A stretch of DNA of 64,000 nt from Pseudomonas sputi (lineage in GTDB: Bacteria > Pseudomonadota > Gammaproteobacteria > Pseudomonadales > Pseudomonadaceae), in contig NZ_BQHI01000002.1 in NCBI RefSeq assembly GCF_021603585.1, positions 124,001-188,000 on the forward strand. The letters are read 5' to 3'. Numbering within the stretch: the first letter of the stretch is position 1; every line of letters starts with the position of its first letter. The translations under genes were made by a program, and so were the position numbers. Under the pieces are notes generated by a model. That model saw only the letters and a program-made list of their open reading frames with translations. It searched no databases and was not told where the DNA came from. Positions 50,555 through 59,112 of this stretch are shown in pieces.

Positions 50555-51283
50555 ATGAGTGTTACCGATACCACCAGCAGCCTGACGATGAACGACATAC
50601 TGGCCAACTCTTCGAAGAAGACCAGTAGCACCACCACCGGCGGCATCGCTTCGGCCACCAACAGCTCGACCGGCGGCCAGGCCCTGGGCAAGGACGCGTT
50701 CCTGCAACTGCTGGTGACCCAGCTGAAAAACCAGAACCCGCTCGACCCGCAGGACAACAGCGCATTCGTTGCCCAGCTGGCGCAGTTCAGCAGCCTCGAG
50801 GGGATCACCACCCTCAACAGCACCGTCAGTTCGCTGGCCGGCAACTACAACTCGTCGCAAGCGTTGCAGGCGTCGTCGCTGGTGGGTCGCAATGTGATTG
50901 TGCAGACCAACACGGTTCAGCTGGACGATCCGAGCAAAGGCATGACCGGTTCGGTCACCGTCCCGTCGTCGATTGCCGGCGGTACCGTCACCATCACCGA
51001 CAGCAGCGGTGCCACCGTTCGTACCATCGATCTGGGCAGTCGCGCCGCCGGCAATGCGAGCTTCACCTGGGACGGCAAGGACAAGGACGGCAATCTGGTG
51101 AAAACCGGTACCTACACCGTCAAGGCCAACGCCTCGATCAACGGCACCGCGACCGACCTGGCGACCTACCTGCCCGCCACGGTCACCAGCGTGACGATCA
51201 GCCAGACCGGTGGCGAGTTGATGCTCAACCTGTCCGGCAAGGGCACCGTCGCCCTGTCCAAAGTACAAACCATTGGTATATAG
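50555..51283 (+). CDS. flgD: Flagellar hook cap/assembly protein FlgD
   Basis: This 242-residue protein caps the growing hook. The flexible Ser/Thr-rich N-terminus is followed by the conserved GKDAFLQLLVTQLKNQNPLD and NSAFVAQLAQFSSLEGITTL near residues 45-85. A C-terminal FlgD Ig-like/tudor region (FTWDGKDKDGNLVKTGTYTV near 167) follows. It lies between flgC and flgE. Confidence 0.96.
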   Translation: MSVTDTTSSLTMNDILANSSKKTSSTTTGGIASATNSSTGGQALGKDAFLQLLVTQLKNQNPLDPQDNSAFVAQLAQFSSLEGITTLNSTVSSLAGNYNSSQALQASSLVGRNVIVQTNTVQLDDPSKGMTGSVTVPSSIAGGTVTITDSSGATVRTIDLGSRAAGNASFTWDGKDKDGNLVKTGTYTVKANASINGTATDLATYLPATVTSVTISQTGGELMLNLSGKGTVALSKVQTIGI

Positions 51284-51313
51284 AGCCGACCAACCGGCAC
51301 AAAGGAGTGGAAT

Positions 51314-52627
51314 ATGTCTTTCAATATCGGCCTTAGCGGTCTCTATGCAGCCAACAAGCAACTGGATGTGACCGGCAACAACATCGCCAACGTCGCGACC
51401 GCCGGTTTCAAATCCTCCCGTGCAGAATTCGAAGACGTCTACTCGGCGACTCGCCTGGGCAGCGGCAGCAAGGTCATCGGTAACGGTGTGCGCCTGGCCA
51501 ACGTTTCCCAGCAGTTCACCCAGGGCGACATCAACAACACCGGCAACGTGCTGGACATGGGGATCAACGGTTCGGGCTTCTTCACCCTGAGCAACAACGG
51601 TTCGATCTCCTACACCCGTGCCGGTACGTTCAAGGTCGACAAGGACGGCTTCATTACCAACACCGACTACACCTCGCGTCTGCAAGGCTACGGTGTGGAT
51701 TCCAACGGCAAGATCATCAACGGCGTGTTGACCGATCTGAAGATCGACACCTCGAACCTGGCGCCGAAGTCCACCTCGCTGGTGACCTCGACCATCAACC
51801 TGAACTCGACCGCTCCGGTGATCGACGACACAGTAGCGGCCGGCAAGTTCGACCCGACCAACCTTGCGACCTACACCAAGTCGTTCAGCACTCCGATCTA
51901 TGACAGCCAGGGCAACTCCCATGTCATGGATCAGTACATGGTGAAGACCGGCGCCAACACCTGGAAGGTCTACACCCTGGTGGACGGTCGCAACCCGGAT
52001 GCTACCGGCAGCGATCCGAAAGTCACTGCGCCTGTCGCATCGACCATGACCTTTGACTCCACTGGCAAGCTGACTCAGGTCAGCACTCCGCCTGCCGTGA
52101 TCAGCAGCGACCTGAAACTCACTGGCTGGGTACCGGGCACTGTCACCAACGGTGTGTGGACGGCCAACGGTGCTTCGGCTAACCCGGCCGGCATTACCAT
52201 TTCGATGGCCAAGACCACTCAATACAACGCTGACACCGCGCGTTCGATCCCGACTCAGGATGGTTACGCCACTGGCCAGATCACCAACCTGACCATCGAC
52301 GGTACCGGTACGCTGTTCGCCAACTTCAGCAACAACCAGAGCAAGGCCATCGGCCAGGTTGCGCTGGCGAGCTTCACCAACGAGCAGGGCCTGCAGCCGA
52401 TCGGTGGTACCAGCTGGAAAGAGACTTTCGCTTCGGGTATTCCGGGCTACGATGCGCCGGAGACCGGTACGCTGGGTTCGGTGGTTTCGAACTCGCTGGA
52501 AGAGTCGAACGTTAACCTGACCAATGAGCTGGTTGATCTGATCAAGGGTCAGAGTAACTATCAGGCGAATGCCAAGACCATCTCCACTCAGAGCACCATC
52601 ATGCAGACCATTATTCAGATGACCTGA
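51314..52627 (+). CDS. flgE: Flagellar hook protein FlgE
   Basis: This 437-residue hook subunit begins SFNIGLSGLYAANKQLDVTG NNIANVATAGFKSSRAEF and has the conserved C-terminal SNVNLTNELVDLIKGQSNYQ ANAKTIST end. The variable middle is rich in Thr and Asn. AAAGGAGTGGAAT precedes the ATG. A strong terminator follows directly, so flgF and later rod/ring genes are not in this unit. Confidence 0.96.
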   Translation: MSFNIGLSGLYAANKQLDVTGNNIANVATAGFKSSRAEFEDVYSATRLGSGSKVIGNGVRLANVSQQFTQGDINNTGNVLDMGINGSGFFTLSNNGSISYTRAGTFKVDKDGFITNTDYTSRLQGYGVDSNGKIINGVLTDLKIDTSNLAPKSTSLVTSTINLNSTAPVIDDTVAAGKFDPTNLATYTKSFSTPIYDSQGNSHVMDQYMVKTGANTWKVYTLVDGRNPDATGSDPKVTAPVASTMTFDSTGKLTQVSTPPAVISSDLKLTGWVPGTVTNGVWTANGASANPAGITISMAKTTQYNADTARSIPTQDGYATGQITNLTIDGTGTLFANFSNNQSKAIGQVALASFTNEQGLQPIGGTSWKETFASGIPGYDAPETGTLGSVVSNSLEESNVNLTNELVDLIKGQSNYQANAKTISTQSTIMQTIIQMT

Positions 52628-52650
52628 TTCTGAGTTTTGGCTGGTTAAGG

Positions 52651-52677
52651 AGCCCCTCTTTTTGAGGGGCTTTTTTT
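52651..52677 (+). terminator. Terminator of flgBCDE
   Basis: AGCCCCTC (52651-52658) pairs with GAGGGGCT (52664-52671) and a run of seven T follows. Confidence 0.95.
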
Positions 52678-52699
52678 GCCTTGGGATTGAGGATATATC

Positions 52700-53065
52700 C
52701 GTTGCTCCGGGTGCTGCCGCTGGCGGTTTCGCCCTGACGGCGAGTCCCTTTTTCAGACGCCGGAATGCCGGCCCAGCAAAAAGGAACCAAAAGGCTGGGC
52801 CCCGGCGTTCGGCCCCTCGCTGGGGCTCGGTGTTCCTTCGTTCCGATGGGGCCGGCACGTCAAAAGCTTTACTCGAGCTAACGCTCATCGTGTTCAGTGG
52901 TGAAAGCAAAGGCAGGCGCGGGATGTTTGCTTTTTAAGACTTGAGTTCAACTCGGTATTTCACGTCGGCGTATCTTTTCAAAGCAACTCGGTCGGTTCCC
53001 TCTCCCTCTGGGCGGTCCGACGTTTCGGGAGGGCTAGGGTTAGGGGGCTTTTGCTTTTTCGCGGG
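52700..53065. repeat. Dispersed intergenic element of P. fluorescens type
   Basis: A 370-base stretch without a credible gene contains GCCGGCCCAGCAAAAAGGAA, GGCTGGGCCCCGGCGTTCGG and a downstream TCCCTCTCCCTCTGGGCGG. This string recurs, from memory, many times in intergenic regions of P. fluorescens-group genomes and gives rise to spurious small frames. Its function is unknown. CCGGCCCAGC and GCTGGGCCCCGG can pair. Confidence 0.55.
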
Positions 53066-53070
53066 CAAAA

Positions 53071-53110
53071 GAAAACCCCCGACAAACCAGAAGTCTGTCG
53101 GGGGTTTCTC
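53071..53110. terminator. Terminator of nrdA
   Basis: GAAAACCCCCGACA (53071-53084) pairs with TGTCGGGGGTTTCTC (53096-53110), with TTTTCTTTT beyond on the minus strand. It is 37 bases after the nrdA stop. Confidence 0.9.
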
Positions 53111-53146
53111 GGATCAGGTGTTTCGCAACGCCTGATTCAGCTCAGC

Positions 53147-56041
53147 TTATTGGCAAGCTTCGCAATCCGGCTCGTCGATGGCGCAAGCCTTCGGTACTGG
53201 AGCCGGGCCGGCAGGGGCTGCCAGGACCGAGTCGTCGCCGTGGTTGCCGCCGCTGGATACAGCGTTCAGCTTGCCGGTGTTGATGGTCGACTTCTCGGTG
53301 CTGGTCGCGGCCAGGGCACGGAGGTAGTAAGTGGTTTTCAGACCACGGTACCAGGCCATGCGGTAGGTCACGTCCAGCTTCTTGCCCGAAGCGCCGGCGA
53401 TGTACAGGTTCAGCGACTGGGCCTGGTCGATCCACTTCTGACGACGGCTGGCGGCGTCAACGATCCACTTGGTGTCCACTTCGAACGCGGTCGCGTAGAG
53501 CTCTTTGAGTTCTTGCGGGATGCGCTCGATCTGCTGAACCGAACCGTCGTAGTACTTCAGGTCGTTGATCATGACCGAGTCCCACAGGCCGCGAGCCTTC
53601 AGGTCGCGAACCAGGTAAGGGTTGATCACGGTGAATTCGCCCGACAGGTTCGATTTCACGTACAGGTTCTGGTAGGTCGGTTCGATCGACTGCGAGACGC
53701 CGGTGATGTTGGCGATGGTCGCGGTCGGTGCGATGGCCATGATGTTCGAGTTACGGATGCCTTTCTGTACACGGGCGCGAACCGGTGCCCAGTCCAGGGA
53801 CTCGGTCAGGTCGACGTCGATGTACTTCTGGCCACGTGCTTCGATCAGGATCTGTTGCGAATCCAGCGGCAGTACGCCTTTGGACCACAGCGAACCCTGG
53901 AACGTCTCGTACGAGCCGCGCTCGTCGGCCAGGTCGCAGGAAGCCTGGATCGCGTAGTAGCTGACCGCTTCCATCGACTTGTCGGCGAACTCGACGGCAG
54001 CGTCGGAACCGTACGGGATGTGCTGCAGGTACAGCGCGTCCTGGAAGCCCATGATGCCCAGACCGACCGGGCGGTGGCGGAAGTTGGAGTTCTTCGCCTG
54101 CGGCACCGAGTAGTAGTTGATGTCGATCACGTTGTCGAGCATGCGCACGGCGACGTCGATGGTGCGCTTGAGTTTGGCGGTGTCCAGCTTGCCGTCGACG
54201 ATGTGGTTCGGCAGGTTGATCGAGCCCAGGTTGCAGACCGCGATCTCGTCCTTGTTGGTGTTCAGGGTGATCTCGGTGCACAGGTTCGAGCTGTGAACGA
54301 CGCCGACGTGCTGCTGCGGGCTGCGCAGGTTGCACGGGTCCTTGAACGTCAGCCATGGGTGGCCGGTTTCGAACAGCATCGACAGCATCTTGCGCCACAG
54401 GTCTTTGGCCTGAATGGTCTTGAACAGCTTGATCTTGCCCGGGTATTCGGTCAGGGCTTCGTAGTATTCGTAGCGCTCTTCGAAGGCCTTGCCGGTCAGG
54501 TCGTGCAGGTCCGGTACTTCGGACGGCGAGAACAGGGTCCACTTGCCGTCATCGAAGACGCGCTTCATGAACAGGTCAGGGATCCAGTTGGCAGTGTTCA
54601 TGTCGTGGGTACGACGACGGTCATCACCGGTGTTCTTACGGAGTTCGATGAACTCCTCGATGTCCATGTGCCAGGTTTCCAGGTAGGCACAGACAGCGCC
54701 TTTGCGCTTGCCACCCTGGTTAACGGCGACGGCGGTGTCGTTCACCACTTTCAGGAACGGAACCACGCCCTGTGACTTGCCGTTGGTGCCCTTGATGTAC
54801 GAGCCCAGCGCACGAACCGGGGTCCAGTCGTTGCCCAGGCCGCCGGCGAATTTCGACAGCATGGCGTTGTCGTGGATCGCGTGGTAGATGCCCGACAGGT
54901 CATCCGGCACGGTGGTCAGGTAGCAGCTCGACAGCTGTGGACGCAGGGTGCCGGCGTTGAACAGGGTCGGGGTCGAAGCCATGTAGTCGAACGAGGACAG
55001 CAGGTTGTAGAACTCGATCGCACGGTCTTCTTTCTGCTTCTCTTCGATGGCCAGGCCCATGGCCACGCGCATGAAGAAGATCTGTGGCAGTTCGAAACGC
55101 ACGCCATCCTTGTGGATGAAGTAACGGTCGTACAGGGTCTGCAGGCCCAGGTAGGTGAATTGCTGGTCGCGCTCGTGGTTGATCGCCTTGCCCAGTTTTT
55201 CCAGGTCGAAGGAGGCCAGCACAGGGTTCAGCAGTTCGAACTCGATACCTTTGGCAACGTAGGCCGGCAGGGCCTTGGCGTACAGGTCGGCCATTTCGTG
55301 GTGAGTGGCGCTCTCGGCCACGCCCAGGAAGCCCAGGCCTTCGGCACGCAGGGTATCCATCAGCAGGCGGGCGGTCACGAACGAATAGTTCGGCTCGCGC
55401 TCGACCAGGGTGCGGGCGGTCATCACCAGCGCGGTGTTGACGTCGTTCAGGGCCACGCCGTCGTACAGGTTCTTCAGGGTTTCGCGCTGGATCAGGTCGC
55501 CGTCGACCTCGGCCAGACCTTCGCAGGCTTCGGTGACGATGGTGTTCAGGCGGCCCATGTCCAGCGGCGCGAGGCTGCCGTCGGCGCGGGTGATGCGGAT
55601 CGACGGGTGCGCCTGTACCGGAGCTTCGGCGGTGGTGCGGGTGGCGCGTTCCTTGGAACGGGCGTCACGGTAGATCACGTAGTCGCGGGCGACTTTCTGC
55701 TCGCCGGCACGCATCAGGGCCAGTTCGACCTGGTCCTGGATTTCTTCGATGTGGATGGTGCCGCCCGACGGCATGCGACGCTTGAAGGTCGCGGTGACCT
55801 GTTCGGTCAGACGGGCAACGGTGTCGTGGATTCGCGACGAAGCGGCAGCGGTGCCGCCCTCAACTGCGAGAAACGCTTTGGTGATAGCGACGGTGATCTT
55901 GTCATCGGTGTAAGGAACGACAGTGCCATTACGCTTGATCACACGCAGTTGGCCAGGCGCGGTGGCAGCCAGATCCGAATTCGAATCGGCGGCCTGCGGC
56001 AAGGTGCCCTGCGGGTTCTCGCGAGTTGTGTCGGTTTGCAT
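53147..56041 (-). CDS. nrdA: Ribonucleotide reductase class Ia, alpha subunit
   Basis: This 964-residue enzyme reduces ribonucleoside diphosphates. Two successive ATP-cone domains are visible: LRVIKRNGTVVPYTDDKITV near residue 32 and IRITRADGSLAPLDMGRLNT near 152. This double-cone architecture is described for P. aeruginosa NrdA. The catalytic barrel has the first Cys in LRPQLSSCYLTTVPDDLS, then the SSNLCTEI and AVCNLGSINL segments with the N-C-E residues. A C-terminal redox pair sits in EPDCEACQ. The ATG at 56041 is chosen because TGGAGACACCC precedes it. A GTG four codons upstream is in frame. No nrdB follows, unlike in P. aeruginosa. Confidence 0.95.
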   Translation of the reverse strand: MQTDTTRENPQGTLPQAADSNSDLAATAPGQLRVIKRNGTVVPYTDDKITVAITKAFLAVEGGTAAASSRIHDTVARLTEQVTATFKRRMPSGGTIHIEEIQDQVELALMRAGEQKVARDYVIYRDARSKERATRTTAEAPVQAHPSIRITRADGSLAPLDMGRLNTIVTEACEGLAEVDGDLIQRETLKNLYDGVALNDVNTALVMTARTLVEREPNYSFVTARLLMDTLRAEGLGFLGVAESATHHEMADLYAKALPAYVAKGIEFELLNPVLASFDLEKLGKAINHERDQQFTYLGLQTLYDRYFIHKDGVRFELPQIFFMRVAMGLAIEEKQKEDRAIEFYNLLSSFDYMASTPTLFNAGTLRPQLSSCYLTTVPDDLSGIYHAIHDNAMLSKFAGGLGNDWTPVRALGSYIKGTNGKSQGVVPFLKVVNDTAVAVNQGGKRKGAVCAYLETWHMDIEEFIELRKNTGDDRRRTHDMNTANWIPDLFMKRVFDDGKWTLFSPSEVPDLHDLTGKAFEERYEYYEALTEYPGKIKLFKTIQAKDLWRKMLSMLFETGHPWLTFKDPCNLRSPQQHVGVVHSSNLCTEITLNTNKDEIAVCNLGSINLPNHIVDGKLDTAKLKRTIDVAVRMLDNVIDINYYSVPQAKNSNFRHRPVGLGIMGFQDALYLQHIPYGSDAAVEFADKSMEAVSYYAIQASCDLADERGSYETFQGSLWSKGVLPLDSQQILIEARGQKYIDVDLTESLDWAPVRARVQKGIRNSNIMAIAPTATIANITGVSQSIEPTYQNLYVKSNLSGEFTVINPYLVRDLKARGLWDSVMINDLKYYDGSVQQIERIPQELKELYATAFEVDTKWIVDAASRRQKWIDQAQSLNLYIAGASGKKLDVTYRMAWYRGLKTTYYLRALAATSTEKSTINTGKLNAVSSGGNHGDDSVLAAPAGPAPVPKACAIDEPDCEACQ

Positions 56042-56395
56042 GGGTGTCTCCACGTTCTCTATGTTTGTTTGGGCACCATCACGGTGCCCACCGTTCCGTC
56101 CTGAAGCACTACAACCGGCAGTTGCCGGGTAACGACTTCGGGACAGTTCAGGAAGGGGGCCTTGTGGGCGCCGCTTCCATGCCGAAGTCTTCGGTTCGCG
56201 CGATACGCGTGAAACCGCATTCCTTTCGGGGAGCAGTTTCGGACTGCAACACCCGTACCGTTTACGCCGTGATCGGCTGAAAAACGGTAGCCATCCGCAG
56301 GCGCGGTTTGGTCTTCTGAAAATACGTTTGGTTCAACCCGACAATGGCAATAAAAAGCCTTGAATTCACTGTCCGGTTTGTGTTTGGTTTTTTGG
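56042..56395 (-). promoter_or_regulatory. Hairpin-rich nrdA leader
   Basis: No gene is credible in this 350-base region, but a series of compact hairpins would lie in the nrdA 5' UTR. They are GGGCACC/GGTGCCC (56071-56089), CCGGCA GT TGCCGG (56115-56128), CCGAAG T CTTCGG (about 56182-56194) and GCAGT/ACTGC (about 56232-56246). The first is close to the ribosome site. It does not match any riboswitch class that I recognise. Confidence 0.5.
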
Positions 56396-56401
56396 CCTCA
56401 A

Positions 56402-56448
56402 CCCCTACATGTAGGGTTTTTTCAAGCGCGGGCTACAAGATAATGCGT
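56402..56448 (-). promoter_or_regulatory. Pair of NrdR boxes upstream of nrdA
   Basis: Two 16-bp sites have centres 31 bp apart (three helical turns), as is usual for NrdR. Box 1 core is CTACATGTAG (56405-56414). Box 2 core is CAAGATAATG (56436-56445). Each matches 8 of 10 positions of CwAtATaTwG. NrdR is the zinc/ATP-cone repressor of ribonucleotide reductase genes. Confidence 0.65.
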
Positions 56449-56475
56449 TTTGGGGGAGGATTGCAACGGACAGCC

Positions 56476-56484
56476 TGTGGATAA
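56476..56484 (-). promoter_or_regulatory. DnaA box upstream of nrdA
   Basis: TGTGGATAA is the exact complement of the DnaA consensus TTATCCACA. DnaA control of nrdA is known in E. coli. This single site lies about 30 bp upstream of the NrdR boxes. The remaining gap to the response regulator (56485-56776) shows no other gene. Confidence 0.55.
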
Positions 56485-56776
56485 CCCTGTGCGTAAATTG
56501 TGTGCGAAATGTCGAATTCACGTGTAGGCCGCGAACCTGCTGAGCTAGACCGTTTGTCACTGTTTTTCAGTTCGGAAAAACGCTTCAGCGGATTTTTAAG
56601 GGCGCGAACCCTATCACAAAAATCCGCCGTGTCCGAACGCATTTACCGACTTGTCTTCTGGCTGTACGCCGTTTATACAATCGGTCCATGTGTACGCATT
56701 CTTATCCTCCTTAAAGATGACAAAAAGACGGGAGGATCTTTCCTTTATATGCAGCATCGGCAAGCAGAGGTCACCC

Positions 56777-57499
56777 GTGGAGCAAGAAGCCTGGCAGGTA
56801 TTGATAGTCGAGGACGACCAGCGTCTGGCCGAACTGACCCGTGAATACCTGCAAGCCAACGGATTGCGCGTGGAGATCGAAGGCAACGGTGCACTGGCGG
56901 CGGCGCGGATCATCAAGGAACAGCCGGACCTGGTGATCCTCGACCTGATGCTTCCCGGCGAAGACGGCCTGAGCATCTGCCGCAAGGTGCGCGACCGCTA
57001 CGACGGGCCGATCCTGATGCTCACCGCGCGCACCGATGACGCCGACCAGATCCTCGGCCTCGACCTCGGCGCCGACGACTATGTGTGCAAACCGGTGCGC
57101 CCACGGCTGTTGCTGGCGCGCATTCAGGCGTTGCTGCGACGCAGTGATACACCGGAGCCGGCGGCAGGCAATCCGCGTCGGCTGCAATTCGGTCCGCTGG
57201 TGGTGGACAACGCGTTGCGCGAAGCCTGGCTCAGTGACAGTGGCATCGAGCTGACCAGTGCCGAATTCGATCTGCTCTGGCTGCTGGTGTCCAACGCGGG
57301 ACGGATCCTGTCCCGGGAAGAGATCTTCACCGCACTGCGCGGCATTGGCTACGACGGCCAGGACCGCTCGATCGATGTGCGCATCTCGCGCATCCGCCCG
57401 AAGATCGGCGACGACCCCGATCACCCGCGCCTGATCAAGACCATCCGCAGCAAGGGTTATCTGTTCGTGCCGGAAGCCTGCGTAGAACTGCCGCTGTGA
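56777..57499 (+). CDS. OmpR-family response regulator (RstA-like)
   Basis: This 240-residue regulator has a receiver domain with VLIVEDDQRL, phospho-acceptor D56 in LVILDLMLPGEDG and K in DDYVCKPVRPR. A winged-helix DNA-binding domain follows (ELTSAEFDLLWLLVSNAGRI and RSIDVRISRIRPKIGDDP). The start is the GTG at 56777 with CAGAGG six bases upstream, giving VEQEAWQVLIVEDD. It overlaps the kinase gene by four bases. The same pair stands beside nrdA in P. aeruginosa (PA1157/PA1158, from memory). Confidence 0.9.
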   Translation: MEQEAWQVLIVEDDQRLAELTREYLQANGLRVEIEGNGALAAARIIKEQPDLVILDLMLPGEDGLSICRKVRDRYDGPILMLTARTDDADQILGLDLGADDYVCKPVRPRLLLARIQALLRRSDTPEPAAGNPRRLQFGPLVVDNALREAWLSDSGIELTSAEFDLLWLLVSNAGRILSREEIFTALRGIGYDGQDRSIDVRISRIRPKIGDDPDHPRLIKTIRSKGYLFVPEACVELPL

Positions 57500-59106
57500 A
57501 CTCGATCTTCCTGCGCATCTATGGCGGCATGTGCGCGGCACTGATTCTGGTGGCGGTGCTCGGCGTGCTGGCGCTGCACCTGCTCAACCAGGTGCGCAGC
57601 GAGCAATATCGCGAGCGCCTGGCCCACGGCACGTTTTCGCTGATGGCCGACAATCTGCAACCGATGAACGAGACCGAGCGCCATCGCGCCTTGCTGGTGT
57701 GGGAGCGGCTGCTCGGGATTCCGCTGGCACTGAAGACCTTTGCCCAGACCGATCTCGACCTGACCCAGCGCACCCGGGTGCAGCGCGGGCAGGCGCTGGT
57801 CGAGCAGACCGGCCCGCACGCGGCCAAGGTCTATCGACTGGTCAGCGACAAGGAGCAGTTGGTGCTGGTGGGCGAGGTGCAGCAGATCAGTGAGCAACTG
57901 GCCCGGGCGACCATTTACCTGTTGGCCGATGAGCTGGTGCGGGTGCCGGTGGGCGAACAACCCAAACGGTTGGCACAATTGAAGGAAGACAAAGGGTTCG
58001 GTTTCGATTTGCGGCTGGTCACGGTCAGCGATGCCGACATGGACGAAGACCAGAGCCGTCGGGTGTCCGAGGGCGATACGGTGATGGCGCTGGGCAAGGG
58101 CGGCGATTCGATCCGGGTGTTTGCGGGCATGGTCGGCACGCCGTGGGTGCTGGAAATCGGGCCGCTGTATCAGATGAACCCGTACCCGCCGCAATGGCTG
58201 GTTTTGATCGCTGCCCTTGGGCTGACCCTGATCGGTCTGATCGTCTATTTATTGGTGCGTCAGCTCGAACGGCGTTTGCGCGGGCTCGAAGCCGCCGCCA
58301 CGCGCATCGCCAAGGGCAGCCTGGAAACCCGTGTTCCGGCCCGTGGCGCCGACTCGGTGGGCAAACTGGCAGCGGCGTTCAACGGCATGGCCGAGCACTT
58401 GCAGCAGTTGCTCGCCATTCAGCGAGAACTGGTGCGCGCGGTGTCCCATGAGTTGCGTACGCCGGTGGCGCGCCTGCGTTTCGGTCTGGAGATGATCGGC
58501 TCGGCCACCACCCCGCAGGCGCTGGAAAAATACCGCGAGGGCATGGACCACGACATCGAAGATCTCGACAAACTGGTCGACGAAATGCTCACGTACGCCC
58601 GGCTGGAGCAGGGCTCGCCGGCGCTGACCTTCCAGCGCATCGATCTGGATGCGCTGGTCAATCAGGTGATCCAGGAGCTGGCGCCCCTGCGTGCCGAAAT
58701 TACGGTGCAGCGCGGCCTGTGCCTGTCGGCGGCCGATTGCGATGACGCCTGGGTCGAGGCCGAGCCGCGTTACCTGCACCGCGCCTTGCAGAATCTGGTC
58801 AGCAACGCCATGCGCCACGCGCGCTCGAAGGTCACGGTCAGCTATCAGGTCGGGCAGATGCGTTGCCGGGTGGATGTCGAGGACGACGGTCCCGGTGTGC
58901 CGGAAACCGCGTGGGAGAAAATCTTCACGCCGTTCCTGCGCCTGGACGACAGTCGCACCCGGGCGTCCGGTGGGCACGGGCTGGGCCTGTCGATCGTGCG
59001 GCGGATTATCCATTGGCACGACGGCCGGGCGCTGATCGGCAAGAGCAAAAGTCTGGGCGGGGCGTGTTTCAGTCTGAGCTGGCCGAGGAATCAGGAGCGG
59101 CGCTGA
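57496..59106 (+). CDS. Membrane sensor histidine kinase (RstB-like)
   Basis: This 536-residue kinase has a first membrane helix at about 7-29 (MCAALILVAVLGVLALHLL) and a periplasmic sensor region of about 200 residues. The second helix is near 235-255 (WLVLIAALGLTLIGLIVYLL). A HAMP domain (RIAKGSLETRVPARGADSVG) and the H-box VRAVSHELRTPVARLRFGLE near 315 follow. The ATPase domain has LVSNAMRHARSK, VEDDGPGVP and GGHGLGLSIVRR. It starts with a GTG overlapping the upstream TGA. The signal is unknown. Confidence 0.9.
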   Translation: MNSIFLRIYGGMCAALILVAVLGVLALHLLNQVRSEQYRERLAHGTFSLMADNLQPMNETERHRALLVWERLLGIPLALKTFAQTDLDLTQRTRVQRGQALVEQTGPHAAKVYRLVSDKEQLVLVGEVQQISEQLARATIYLLADELVRVPVGEQPKRLAQLKEDKGFGFDLRLVTVSDADMDEDQSRRVSEGDTVMALGKGGDSIRVFAGMVGTPWVLEIGPLYQMNPYPPQWLVLIAALGLTLIGLIVYLLVRQLERRLRGLEAAATRIAKGSLETRVPARGADSVGKLAAAFNGMAEHLQQLLAIQRELVRAVSHELRTPVARLRFGLEMIGSATTPQALEKYREGMDHDIEDLDKLVDEMLTYARLEQGSPALTFQRIDLDALVNQVIQELAPLRAEITVQRGLCLSAADCDDAWVEAEPRYLHRALQNLVSNAMRHARSKVTVSYQVGQMRCRVDVEDDGPGVPETAWEKIFTPFLRLDDSRTRASGGHGLGLSIVRRIIHWHDGRALIGKSKSLGGACFSLSWPRNQERR

Positions 59107-59112
59107 AGCCGC

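Noticed and set aside
52662-53135. Small plus-strand frames after flgE
   Set aside because: They lie in a dispersed intergenic element that yields similar spurious frames at many sites; no ribosome sites.
53051-54775. Plus-strand frame of 574 codons opposite nrdA
   Set aside because: Antisense composition (Val, Gly, Asp, Arg, Gln). nrdA on the other strand is unambiguous.
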